From NCBI RefSeq assembly GCF_000482245.1, contig NZ_AWNH01000103.1:85000-148999 (forward strand): 64,000 nucleotides of DNA, written 5' to 3'. The stretch comes from Leptolyngbya sp. Heron Island J. GTDB taxonomy: Bacteria > Cyanobacteriota > Cyanobacteriia > Phormidesmidales > Phormidesmidaceae. Of the stretch, positions 45,284-53,488 are shown piece by piece (position 1 is the first letter of the stretch; the number at the start of each line of letters is the position of its first letter). Below the pieces are notes generated by a model, which was given only the letters and a program-made list of their open reading frames with translations, made no database searches and was not told the DNA's origin. A program made the translations under genes and the position numbers.

Positions 45284-45763
45284 TGTGACCTCCTGGCTAC
45301 CCTGAGCCGCAATTTAACTATTACGTTTAACGCTACTTAAACTTTTCTTAACTATTGCGGTGGTTTTCAGCATCCACTTTGGCAATAGGCCCGTTGTGGT
45401 CTAAACATAGCGGTAGAGGGCGTTAGCGTTGCAGCACATATGGTGAGCATCAGATATTTATTAAGAATGGGTTAACTCTTGTTTAAGAGTCTCACCCATG
45501 CGTAAGTATCCGATGAAAGTCTTATGAGAGGTTTCTCACATCATGATAGGAATCATAGGACAGCTTTTACTTATGAGAGTATTTTGTCCCAATTTATAGT
45601 CTCATGACGCTAATGATTAATAGGTAGAATGTATGTCTTGAAAGGGTTCTACCTATTGGCAAGTGAGTCTTAGGCTATGAACAGATATTCATTTAACTTT
45701 TTAGTGGCTTCCATCATATCCACGTGTTTTAAGTTATTGTTTTAAGGGATGTAGGCCCGATTC
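45284..45763. other. Gene-free region with a long dyad
   Basis: No supported gene. AATAGGTAGAA (45619-45629) and TTCTACCTATT (45647-45657) are perfect inverted repeats around a 17-nt spacer, a possible operator or terminator between the glycosyltransferase cluster and the small gene at 45764-46126. The rest is AT-rich promoter-type DNA. Confidence 0.5.
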
Positions 45764-46126
45764 TTAAGAAGTCTCAACAAGTGTTGAGAATAGTCTAGCA
45801 CTTAGCAACAGTCTATAGGTAAAGGCATGTGTCAATGACAGAATTATAGCTGTCACAATGGGGTAGCCATTGATGATTTGGAGGATGTAGCGATCCGTAA
45901 ATCTCACTCCTGGTCGAAATTTGACAACAGGAATTGAGTAGTAACCCACGGGTAAACTTTCACAGTATGGGATGATGTAATCAAACTGATCAGAAGATAA
46001 AACTGTGATTGCTTCCTCGTTTGGATAATTCTTGATGCAGTATGTATGAAGGTTCTCTGGGCTATGGATAACTCGATAGATGCGTGTAGGTGCTTGCTTG
46101 TGTGAGATAAAAACTGAGTAGGTCAA
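45764..46126 (-). CDS. Possible small protein downstream of the NACHT gene
   Basis: A 120-residue frame beginning at a TTG: VFISHKQAPTRIYRVIHSPE, EEAITVLSSDQFDYIIPYCE, LPVGYYSIPVVKFRPG, then a hydrophobic tail PIVTAIILSLTHAFTY. The first 80 residues look like a soluble domain and the tail like a membrane helix. It lies 19 bp after the NACHT stop on the same strand, so it could be its partner, but no ATG fits the frame and I recognise no family. It could be decayed. Confidence 0.38.
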   Translation of the reverse strand: MTYSVFISHKQAPTRIYRVIHSPENLHTYCIKNYPNEEAITVLSSDQFDYIIPYCESLPVGYYSIPVVKFRPGVRFTDRYILQIINGYPIVTAIILSLTHAFTYRLLLSARLFSTLVETS

Positions 46127-46144
46127 GCATCCTTAAGCAGGGTA

Positions 46145-48574
46145 TTATGCCTGCAGTTCTCCATAGAGATGAGGTTGACGATGCTGAAGTTCTGCCCAGG
46201 GCAATAGCAATCCCTCTTCAATTTCAGCGCGACACTCCTCACTAACCGCCCCTTCAATGTTCATCAGGTCAACTAAGAATTTGTTGGCCTTGTAGTAACG
46301 CTGAAGTTGTTGCTGTTGTTCTTTAGTGAATTGCCAATTATGGCCAATATTTCGATACTCAATCATTACCTCCCGAAGTCGCTCGAGCCATTGAGTTCCA
46401 TGCAATGACCACCAGAATTGAGCATCTTTTTGGGAATTGGATGTTGGTAATTCGTTCTTAAGTTGACGCAGATGAGAAATTAAATCAGTCGAGAGAGCGA
46501 GGTCACAGGCAAGGTCGTAAGCTCGGTCGAGATCGTCAAGGTCCCAGACGAAAGAGCGGGCGAGGGTGCGGACGAGAGAGCGATCGAGGTCGAGGCTAAG
46601 GTTACGGTCGCTAGCAAGGTCGCGAGTAAGGTTGAGGTCGAGGTTGAGGTTGAAGTCACGAGCGAGTTCGAGAGTGAGGTTACGGGTAAAACTGATAGCA
46701 CGGTCACGGTCGCGGTTGGGGGTAAGTGAGTAATAGAATGCTCGAATTGCTGCAGGCTTATAGTCGGTTTGGAGCGTACCTGACTTTTGGTGTAACCAAT
46801 CTAAGAACGTTTGAAGCACGGGTTCTTGAGCTATGGATTGGTCAATGGCTTGTTTGATCAAGCGGAGTAACCGATCGGCGGGTTGTTGTGATTTCACAAG
46901 TTGCTTTATAACTTCTTGCCACTGTCTGTTAGCAATCTTTTCAGCTAGCTGTTGAGATGGTATCTGAGTTAGCCACTGAACTGTGAAATATTCTTGGAAG
47001 GTAAGGTGAGAAAACGACCACAGCTCATCGGCCCGCTCAATCAGCAAACCATGCTGAGCTTCAATTGCTTTCAGCACGGCAGTTCCTTCTCGTATGTTAG
47101 CTAACTGCAATTTTTGAGTAATTTGCTTAACTAGCTCATTTTGCTCAAATAGGACAAAATTCTTTGGATTTTCAAATTTGCGTGCTGCAATCTCAATGAG
47201 CAGTGCCTCTTTGTCTTCAATGCTTAATTGACGATACGCTTCAGTCCCAATTTCCCACTCCTCAATTTCTTTCTCGTTATTCCAACGGCTCAGTAGTAAT
47301 TTGATCCCTTTGCTGTAGAGCCAACCTCTATCCGAAGGTATTTCTCTAGTGTCTTGTAAGATCAAGCACATCAAATTCAACAACACTGGAGTCACCACCA
47401 ATTCTCTCAAATCGGGCTGATTAGTTATAGCATGATCAATTTTTTCCCATTGTTTGCTTGCTTCGACTTCAGACTGTCCGTTAGCTATGAACCAATTTCG
47501 AACGAACTGTTTGATTTGTTCTGAACTAAAATCTGCCACTTCCACCGAAGTAAAACCGCTTAGGATTTTTCCTATAATTTGAGTACGGCAAGTCAAGATA
47601 ATTCGATTCTCTTTAGAATATTTGTTTTGGGAAACCTGCTTGATTTGAGTTTGTACAGCACGTCGAAGTTTATCAGTTGGCACTTCATCTAAGCCATCCA
47701 TTAAGATTAAAAGTCTTCCTTGCTCTAAAAAATGATGTAAAGGAAAAGATTCTAATTGCTTTTCTAAATCTTCGATTTTTTCTGTTTTATTTCTAGCAAT
47801 TGATAATTCTGGATTGTTCTTGAGCTGGTCAATTTCTCTCTGTACTTCTGCAAATTGTTGCCAATCATCTAGACCTAGCTCTTGTGCAGCTAAACTCCAT
47901 ATATTCCGATAACTGTCTTGAATCCGACGTAGTTCAATCAAGACAGCAATTTGCTTGGGCTGAAATTTGCCTTTGCACCAATCCATGGCCAGGTGCTTCA
48001 GAAATGTCGTTTTTCCAGAACCCGGTTTGCCTAGGATAACAAGCTTAGAAGTACTATTTGCAATTTCAAAACCCGGATTACGCTGGATGCGTTTGCCCAA
48101 TGCCAAACGATCATTTTCAATATCAAAGTTGCTTAAAAGACTTTTTGGGGTGTTGAAATGTTGATGTTCAGGCTTTTCCAACAACCACACATCAACATAA
48201 AGCTGATCAACACCAATTTCTTCCCCACTCAGCAACCGCATCCGGCTATGCCGCTCCAGAATTTTTTGACGACAGCGCTCTCTAACCTGCTCAATCAGAA
48301 TTTCATCAAATGGAGTTGGATCTGAAGGTTGGTTTTGTAAAGAATCTGAGGTGGGCTCACCTGAAGAAACCTGCTGCCAATTTAACCGCAGTGCAAAGCA
48401 GATTTTACGAAAACTACTATCTCCAATTGGCTTCTGGTTAAAAAAATTGGTGATGGTCGTGCGGGACATGTCCACATGAGTACTCAGCTTCGACTTGTTT
48501 CCCTCGAAGTACTGCATCAAAGCATTGTTCGCTGTTGTCCAATCAGTGAGTGTTAATTTGCGCGATCGCCCCAT
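46145..48574 (-). CDS. NACHT-domain STAND NTPase with N-terminal HTH and repeat-rich C terminus
   Basis: NLR-like signalling NTPase of 809 residues. Residues about 25-55 (NKSKLSTHVDMSRTTITNFF) form a helix-turn-helix, so it may bind DNA. The NACHT NTPase follows (about 175-400) with Walker A GKPGSGKT (182-189), Walker B RLLILMDGLDEVP and the sensor-like ENRIILTCRTQ. Helical domains come next, with WSFSHLTFQEYFTVQWL. A low-complexity block (about 620-700) is built on two-residue units of (L/R/D)x. Proteins of this design are known bacterial antiphage NLRs (bNACHT); this function is inferred. A tandem-repeat operator lies before it, and a small exported peptide gene is divergent. Confidence 0.87.
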   Translation of the reverse strand: MGRSRKLTLTDWTTANNALMQYFEGNKSKLSTHVDMSRTTITNFFNQKPIGDSSFRKICFALRLNWQQVSSGEPTSDSLQNQPSDPTPFDEILIEQVRERCRQKILERHSRMRLLSGEEIGVDQLYVDVWLLEKPEHQHFNTPKSLLSNFDIENDRLALGKRIQRNPGFEIANSTSKLVILGKPGSGKTTFLKHLAMDWCKGKFQPKQIAVLIELRRIQDSYRNIWSLAAQELGLDDWQQFAEVQREIDQLKNNPELSIARNKTEKIEDLEKQLESFPLHHFLEQGRLLILMDGLDEVPTDKLRRAVQTQIKQVSQNKYSKENRIILTCRTQIIGKILSGFTSVEVADFSSEQIKQFVRNWFIANGQSEVEASKQWEKIDHAITNQPDLRELVVTPVLLNLMCLILQDTREIPSDRGWLYSKGIKLLLSRWNNEKEIEEWEIGTEAYRQLSIEDKEALLIEIAARKFENPKNFVLFEQNELVKQITQKLQLANIREGTAVLKAIEAQHGLLIERADELWSFSHLTFQEYFTVQWLTQIPSQQLAEKIANRQWQEVIKQLVKSQQPADRLLRLIKQAIDQSIAQEPVLQTFLDWLHQKSGTLQTDYKPAAIRAFYYSLTPNRDRDRAISFTRNLTLELARDFNLNLDLNLTRDLASDRNLSLDLDRSLVRTLARSFVWDLDDLDRAYDLACDLALSTDLISHLRQLKNELPTSNSQKDAQFWWSLHGTQWLERLREVMIEYRNIGHNWQFTKEQQQQLQRYYKANKFLVDLMNIEGAVSEECRAEIEEGLLLPWAELQHRQPHLYGELQA

Positions 48575-48628
48575 TCGTCTTGCTACTCAGCAGGTTTAGC
48601 CTACATATCATTCTAGCCGAGCGAACAG

Positions 48629-48664
48629 CAGTGGACAGGATTGAACATCATTGAACATCCACTG
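48629..48664. promoter_or_regulatory. Nested repeats in the NACHT/peptide divergent promoter
   Basis: CAGTGGA (48629-48635) and TCCACTG (48658-48664) are inverted arms. Between them ATTGAACATC occurs twice in tandem (48640-48649 and 48650-48659), exactly one helical turn apart. A degenerate third copy GCTGAACACC is at about 48672. This looks like a binding array, possibly for the NACHT protein's own HTH. Confidence 0.55.
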
Positions 48665-48733
48665 GACAATCGCTGAACACCAAGTACTGAGAGGATTTTG
48701 GATACTGGGGTCAAGTTGAACAGGTAACCCGCT

Positions 48734-48934
48734 ATGAAAAAACTACTTCTTGCTTTTGCTGCTATTACTACCTCTACTACAATTGCTGCCAGCATCCATC
48801 TTGCTAGTCTTGAGAATCCAACTGATATTCAAAAGCAGCTCAGCACAACTACAAACGCGATCGCCGTCGCAGGAACAACCGCTATCTTCGGGCTATTGGA
48901 TGATGATCTGGATGATCAAAACTCTGGTCGATAG
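48734..48934 (+). CDS. Small exported or membrane-anchored peptide
   Basis: A 66-residue protein with an N-terminal hydrophobic signal (MKKLLLAFAAITTSTTIAAS), a polar middle (LASLENPTDIQKQL), a second hydrophobic stretch (IAVAGTTAIFGLL) and an acidic tail (DDDLDDQNSGR). It could be a small secreted peptide or a two-segment membrane peptide. It is divergent from the NACHT gene (159 bp apart), shares the repeat-rich promoter and is followed at once by a strong terminator, which supports a real transcript. No family recognised. Confidence 0.62.
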   Translation: MKKLLLAFAAITTSTTIAASIHLASLENPTDIQKQLSTTTNAIAVAGTTAIFGLLDDDLDDQNSGR

Positions 48935-48948
48935 ATGAGTCTAACTAC

Positions 48949-48990
48949 ACAGATAAGGTCCACCTCTATGGACTTTATCTGTCGCTTTTA
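48949..48990 (+). terminator. Strong hairpin terminator after the small peptide gene
   Basis: ACAGATAAGGTCCA (48949-48962) and TGGACTTTATCTGT (48969-48982) pair along 14 positions with one G-T, separated by six bases and followed by CGCTTTTAG. It ends the plus-strand small peptide transcript 15 bp after its stop. Confidence 0.78.
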
Positions 48991-49121
48991 GTTAATAAAA
49001 CCCTTATTCACAGAACTTATGCTCAATATTTGACTCATGGCTTCAGCTAAGTAGGGTGTTGTGTGTCATTTTTTACAGTTAAGTATGATGAATGAGATAC
49101 TTGTGCTTTTCCTCTTCTTGG

Positions 49122-49766
49122 TTAACTCAGGGCTTTCTTAGCCGTTTCTTCTAACTGCTTCGCTGCTGCTGCCTTACGTTCACTATGGCGATCAGTCAGC
49201 TCATCCACCTTATCCCGCAGCAGCACCGTAAACCGATACAGCTCCTCCATCACATCCACCACCCGATCACGATAAGCAGACTCCTTCATCGTGCCATCCT
49301 CATTAAACTCCTGATACGCTTTGGCCACCGACGACTGATTAGGAATCGTAAACATCCGCATCCAGCGCCCCAAAATGCGCATTGAATTGACCGCATTAAA
49401 CGACTGAGAGCCGCCAGATACCTGCATAACGGCAAGTGTTCGTCCTTGAGTCGGTCGAACGCCACCCATATTTAGAGGAATCCAGTCAACCTGAGTTTTC
49501 ATTAACCCTGAAATATTGCCATGCATCTCAGGGCTGGACCACACCTGGCCTTCTGACCACAGCGAAAGCTCACGTAGCTCCTGCACCTTAGGATGGGTGT
49601 CGGGCTCTGCACCATGGAGTGGTAACCCACGGGGATTAAAGAACTTCACTTCGGCCCCAAAATCTTCAATAATACGGGCCGCTTCTTCTGCCAGCAGACG
49701 ACTGTAGGAGCGTTCGCGGAGAGAACCATAGAGAAAGAGAATACGGGGTTTGTGATCAAAAGTCAT
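49122..49766 (-). CDS. arsH: ArsH-type NADPH-dependent FMN reductase
   Basis: Flavodoxin-fold FMN reductase of the ArsH family, which oxidises trivalent organoarsenicals or reduces metals and quinones with NADPH. Motifs: [20 protein letters not shown] (FMN phosphate loop GSLRxxSxSR), [19 protein letters not shown] and [21 protein letters not shown] start at ATG 49766 (MTFDHKP); the longer frame adds 22 residues with no support. It is the last gene of the ars operon and follows the 210-residue unknown by 98 bp. Family assignment is firm; the substrate in this organism is not known. Confidence 0.92.
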   Translation of the reverse strand: MTFDHKPRILFLYGSLRERSYSRLLAEEAARIIEDFGAEVKFFNPRGLPLHGAEPDTHPKVQELRELSLWSEGQVWSSPEMHGNISGLMKTQVDWIPLNMGGVRPTQGRTLAVMQVSGGSQSFNAVNSMRILGRWMRMFTIPNQSSVAKAYQEFNEDGTMKESAYRDRVVDVMEELYRFTVLLRDKVDELTDRHSERKAAAAKQLEETAKKALS

Positions 49767-49863
49767 GGATGGGTTAAAAAGGAAACGAAAGAACAAACGT
49801 TTAGTAGATCGAGATGCAAGACCATCCACCAAACGTTAGAGTTTAGCGGGTGGTTTTCATTTT

Positions 49864-50496
49864 TTACAGCTGCCCAGCTGCATGGGCTAAACGGCTGGCC
49901 ATGATAGAACACTGATATTTCAGCTGACGATCGCAACTAATCAGCAGTTCAAATACTTTGTCTTCACCCAAGGTAGCCAGCTGAGGCGCGATCGCATAAT
50001 AGCGGTGTAGGTGCTCAAGATAGATGGACTTGTGCTGGGCTTCGGTCAGGTCGGGAGCTACCTGAAGGACAAAGTCATAGTCTTCGATGGTTTTGTTTTT
50101 GCCATTGCAGTTGCCTGCGGTTAGATCAACGCGATACTCACCGTAGACCAGAAAGCAATGACTCTGGGGAATAAAGTCGAGACCATGGGGGCGGAGAATA
50201 GCATTGACCCCGGTAACAATGTTGTCGTTGAGACGGTAGAAACCTAGATGTTTGGTGATGGGTAGGTTGTGGGCAGCCGCAAGCCTTGCGATCGCGCCGT
50301 GTTTTGTTGTGCAGTTGCCACAGTCTTCCTTAAATAAGATTAGCGAATCCTCACTGCTAGAATTTGCTTCATAAGGCAACGCTTTAACCCAGTGACAAGC
50401 CTGGTGAAATGTCGTCAATCCTCGCTGAAGACACTGATCGGCAATTGGATCGCCGGGTTGAAGATCAACATTCGGTAAAACAGAAAAGGGATACAT
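49864..50496 (-). CDS. Unknown protein in the ars operon, transglutaminase-like Cys/His/Asp pattern
   Basis: No family recognised. A 210-residue soluble protein. It has EDCGNCTTKHGAIARLAAAH, IPQSHCFLVYGEYRVDLTAG and a helical tail (DKVFELLISCDRQLKY). The spacing Cys (in CTTKHG), His (SHCFLV) and Asp (RVDLT) resembles the transglutaminase/cysteine-protease triad, which is inference. It lies 16 bp after the ArsP-like permease and 98 bp before arsH on the same strand, so it is probably part of arsenic handling. Its role there is undescribed as far as I know. Confidence 0.7.
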   Translation of the reverse strand: MYPFSVLPNVDLQPGDPIADQCLQRGLTTFHQACHWVKALPYEANSSSEDSLILFKEDCGNCTTKHGAIARLAAAHNLPITKHLGFYRLNDNIVTGVNAILRPHGLDFIPQSHCFLVYGEYRVDLTAGNCNGKNKTIEDYDFVLQVAPDLTEAQHKSIYLEHLHRYYAIAPQLATLGEDKVFELLISCDRQLKYQCSIMASRLAHAAGQL

Positions 50497-50511
50497 TGGA
50501 TGATTGAGAGA

Positions 50512-51552
50512 TTAAAACAACATACTGTAGGCTAGACCGGCTGTGACTGAGCCGATAAAGGCAAAGCCCAGGTAGGCCAAAAAAACTGGACGACGAGCTA
50601 AGGCAAAGACTGCAATCATCGCCGGGATACTAGTAGCACCACCGGCTAGCAAAAATGCCATACCAGCCCCTGGAGCCATCCCCTGGTCAACCAGACCTGC
50701 CACCAGTGGTAAAGCTGCATAGCCATTCAGATAGGCAGGAATCCCTACAAAAGCGGCACCCACTATGGACAAGACGCTGCCATCACCGGCAATGGTCTGA
50801 ATCCAGGCGTTGGGCACATATACCAACATCAAACTCTCTAGTAAAAATGCCAGCGCCAGCCATTTACCTAGAAACCAGGCGTTTTTACCTGCTCCCTGCC
50901 AGAATTTTTGCCGGCGTTCGGCCTCAGGCCAGAATTTCCACACCACAGGTTTGGGATTCCGTACGCGACTACCCCCGCAGCCACCGTTACCGGCTCCCTC
51001 TCGAAGAGGGTTGCTAAAAGCAGCCGTTGCTATGCCTGAGTTCATCAATGCCAGGGTACCAAACCCACCCAGTAAGCCAATGGCAACAGTGGCCAGGGTT
51101 TTAGCAATGGCAAAATGCAGCCCCAATGTGCCCAGGGTGAGGATAAACATGGATGGGTCCATCAGTGGGGAGGCCAGCCAAAAGGACATTACGGCTGAGA
51201 CTGGTACTCCCATGGAGAGTAAGGCGGCAATCAGTGGAATGACTCCACAGGAGCAAAAGGGAGAAAATGCTCCAAACAGCGATGCCACCACAATCATGGC
51301 TGAGAGTCGACCCTGAAATGCCTTGGCAATCAGATTATCGGCACCGCTGGCCTGGGCATAGGCTGCAATCCCAATGGACAGTAGCAAAAAGGGCGAGACT
51401 AGTACCAGGTTTTTTAGCGTGAAACCTAAGCTGCTGGTCACTTGGGCGGGTACGAAAATGGCTAGAACAACAATGATCAGGGCAATGGCAATAAAAACCC
51501 TGTCTAGCTTTTGGACACTGCGATGAAAACGGTTGAGAACAGTTGATGTCAT
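50512..51552 (-). CDS. ArsP/YraQ-type permease
   Basis: Inner-membrane permease of the DUF318/ArsP family, 346 residues with about eight helices. Members export trivalent organoarsenicals such as roxarsone(III) and MAs(III). The signature SPFCSCGVIPLIAALLSMG at about 97-115 carries the conserved Cys pair used to bind arsenic, and a second related motif PAYLNGYAALPLVAGLVDQG lies in the second half. A cytoplasmic loop contains GNGGCGG. An ArsR-type operator (51569-51590) precedes it, matching the one at arsR, so the gene is probably arsenic-induced. Confidence 0.88.
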   Translation of the reverse strand: MTSTVLNRFHRSVQKLDRVFIAIALIIVVLAIFVPAQVTSSLGFTLKNLVLVSPFLLLSIGIAAYAQASGADNLIAKAFQGRLSAMIVVASLFGAFSPFCSCGVIPLIAALLSMGVPVSAVMSFWLASPLMDPSMFILTLGTLGLHFAIAKTLATVAIGLLGGFGTLALMNSGIATAAFSNPLREGAGNGGCGGSRVRNPKPVVWKFWPEAERRQKFWQGAGKNAWFLGKWLALAFLLESLMLVYVPNAWIQTIAGDGSVLSIVGAAFVGIPAYLNGYAALPLVAGLVDQGMAPGAGMAFLLAGGATSIPAMIAVFALARRPVFLAYLGFAFIGSVTAGLAYSMLF

Positions 51553-51568
51553 GATCGATGCCCTTCGG

Positions 51569-51590
51569 TATTTTGAGAAATATCAAAATA
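51569..51590. promoter_or_regulatory. ArsR-type operator before the permease gene
   Basis: TATTTTGA-GAAATA-TCAAAATA is an inverted repeat with 8-nt arms and a 6-nt spacer. The arms are identical to those of the operator at the arsR start (52017-52038). It lies 17 bp upstream of the permease start codon, so one regulator likely controls both. Confidence 0.72.
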
Positions 51591-51610
51591 AAAATCAAAC
51601 CATTTATGGA

Positions 51611-51640
51611 GGTAGGGGCGTTGCATGCAACGCCCCTACC
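51611..51640. repeat. 30-bp perfect palindromic repeat, same family as 13131-13166
   Basis: The 15-nt halves are exact reverse complements, with the core GTAGGGGCGTTGCATGCAAC. It differs from the copy at 13131 by a compensated A-to-G/T-to-C pair. It lies between arsR and the permease gene and may fold as a strong hairpin that attenuates transcription between them. Confidence 0.85.
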
Positions 51641-51654
51641 AATTGTTGCAAAAA

Positions 51655-52017
51655 TCAATCCGGACGATCAGAACAAGGTTCAGCCAGTTCCAGGGTGTCG
51701 GGGTTAACGACGCGATTCCGGGTGCAGCATTCCTCAAAGAGAAAATCAATCAGATATTTGAGGGTATTGGACTGAACGCTGTACCAAATCCATTGGCGAT
51801 CTTTCTCTGCTTGGACAATCCCCACCTGACGCAGCTTATCTAAGTGGTGAGACAGGGTGGGAGCGGTAATCCCTAGCTCCCGTTGAATTTCGCCTGCTGG
51901 TAATCCTTTGGGATAGGCCGATAGAAGCAGCCGCACGATATTAAGTCGCGAAGGCTGTCCCAGGGCCGCAAAGGTAGCGGCAATTTCTTCAACGGAACGA
52001 GATTGGTTAGCTGACAT
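51655..52017 (-). CDS. arsR: ArsR/SmtB-family arsenic-sensing repressor
   Basis: Winged-helix repressor, 120 residues. The HTH is GEIQRELGITAPTLSHHLDKLRQVG (residues about 42-66). Metal-site candidates are C97, C98 (EECCTRN) and C115 (EPCSDRP) in the C-terminal region, a vicinal Cys pair typical of As(III)/Sb(III) sensors; the canonical ELCVCDL motif in the DNA-binding helix is absent. A 22-bp dyad begins at the start codon. The downstream genes are an ArsP-like permease, an unknown protein and arsH. The protein should be released from DNA by arsenite or organoarsenicals. Confidence 0.9.
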   Translation of the reverse strand: MSANQSRSVEEIAATFAALGQPSRLNIVRLLLSAYPKGLPAGEIQRELGITAPTLSHHLDKLRQVGIVQAEKDRQWIWYSVQSNTLKYLIDFLFEECCTRNRVVNPDTLELAEPCSDRPD

Positions 52018-52038
52018 ATTTTGATGATCATCAAAATA
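52017..52038. promoter_or_regulatory. 22-bp palindromic ArsR operator at the arsR start
   Basis: TATTTTGA-TGATCA-TCAAAATA is fully palindromic and overlaps the first base of the arsR start codon. Bound repressor would block expression of arsR itself. The half sites recur exactly at 51569-51590. Confidence 0.75.
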
Positions 52039-52092
52039 CTAGAAATTGTCAAGGGCCTCAGTGGAAAATCAAGATAAACGTAAAGACCGCCG

Positions 52093-53337
52093 TTAGCCAG
52101 GGGGCAGCACAAATACTTCAATCTGTTCATCGCGACCGCGGATAGGTACCTTGCCCAGCGACTGCAGCGATAGGCTTTTAAGCCGCTGCTGGGTGGCTTT
52201 GCTAATCAGGATCGAAGAGTCTACCTCTTTGGTTAAAGACTCTAACCGGGAGGCAACATTGACCGTATCGCCGATAACGGAGAATTCTAGATGGCCGTCT
52301 GTGCCCAAGCAGCCAGCGACAATTGAGCCGGAATGTAGGCCAATACCAATGGGTAGAGGGCTGAGGGGTTGAACCTCGGATAAAATTGCTTGGGCTGCCT
52401 GTACGGCTCGATCGGCATGGTTGGCTAACACTGTAGGGGCACCAAATACTGCCAGCATGCCATCGCCCATAAATGAGTTCACCCAGCCATCATGCTGTTT
52501 GACCACGGTGGACAACAGCCCCTGGAGCTGGTTTAAAGACTCAAAGACAGCAGCGGGTTCAAGCTTTTCAGCATAGTTCGTAAAGCCTCGTAAATCCGTC
52601 ATCATGATGGTGACATCAAAGGCCATGGGAGCTTGGACCAGGGCTGTAGGTGCTTCGAATGCGGCTTCAACAACGTTAGCAGGCAAGAACTGTTGCATGA
52701 GTAAACGACCTGCTTCGTTTTTACCCTGACGGTGGACAATGCCAGAGATCAGCATGCTCATCAAGCCGGTGCCTAAAATGGTGAAGAGGGCAAAAATACC
52801 CACTCCCAGGTTTAGTTGAAATAGAACTATGGCGTAGCTAAAGTTAGCTAGTGCTAAAACAGTGGTAATTGCCGAAGCCTGACGTCGAATCCGAATGCCG
52901 CCGGATACCGCTAATAGACAACAAAAGGCGGCAACGTTGGTAACAATTTGCGGCTGCGTTGCTCCCAGCACGTTTGAAATATTGCTAATAAAGAGGGCCA
53001 ATAACAGACCATCAAATAGCGGAATGGCAATCTGTAACTTGGGGAGCCAACGCCAGGCAGCAGGCTGACGTAGGGCAATCAGACATCCGGTGTAAATGAT
53101 GCAGGCGCTGACGGAGATGAGGGCAATGGTGGGTGGAACTGAGGTTTTACCCAGGATGCGCTGTGGAAAGAAAAAGACGAAGACATCTAAAATGCTGGAA
53201 ATCAGTACGACAATCACCTTGACATAGGCAACTTTACGCTCATTGTTGAGGGATTCTTTCGCAATCACCTGGTGGACTGCTGTCTGAATCGATTGCGCTG
53301 CAGGCGGCCTAGAGCGGGCACTACTAAGGTGAGTCAT
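52093..53337 (-). CDS. Membrane-anchored class III adenylate/guanylate cyclase
   Basis: Makes cAMP or cGMP from ATP/GTP. Residues about 35-210 hold about six hydrophobic helices; the C-terminal cyclase domain (about 232-405) shows FDVTIMMTDLRGFTNYAEKL (first metal Asp), SFMGDGMLAVFGAP (second metal Asp), GIGLHSGSIVAGCLGTDGHL and IGDTVNVASRLESLTKEVDS (transition-state Asn and Arg). All key residues for metal and catalysis appear present. It is a single gene, divergent from no neighbour. A cNMP-binding membrane protein at 13251-16511 could be a receptor for its product. Confidence 0.92.
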   Translation of the reverse strand: MTHLSSARSRPPAAQSIQTAVHQVIAKESLNNERKVAYVKVIVVLISSILDVFVFFFPQRILGKTSVPPTIALISVSACIIYTGCLIALRQPAAWRWLPKLQIAIPLFDGLLLALFISNISNVLGATQPQIVTNVAAFCCLLAVSGGIRIRRQASAITTVLALANFSYAIVLFQLNLGVGIFALFTILGTGLMSMLISGIVHRQGKNEAGRLLMQQFLPANVVEAAFEAPTALVQAPMAFDVTIMMTDLRGFTNYAEKLEPAAVFESLNQLQGLLSTVVKQHDGWVNSFMGDGMLAVFGAPTVLANHADRAVQAAQAILSEVQPLSPLPIGIGLHSGSIVAGCLGTDGHLEFSVIGDTVNVASRLESLTKEVDSSILISKATQQRLKSLSLQSLGKVPIRGRDEQIEVFVLPPG

Positions 53338-53488
53338 CGTCCTTTGCCTACCGAATTAGCCAGCCACTGATGATTTTGATACACTGCAATACCTGTCTGA
53401 TATTTTGATGACCTGTGTATAATTTGCAACCCTAGGTCTTATTTTAGCGTTCTGCCTTTTGATTCGGCTGAATGCAGCGATAACAGAG

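Noticed and set aside
46480..46707. Reverse-frame ORF of Thr/Ser/Leu repeats
   Set aside because: It is a shadow of the low-complexity repeats of the NACHT gene, with no RBS or domain.
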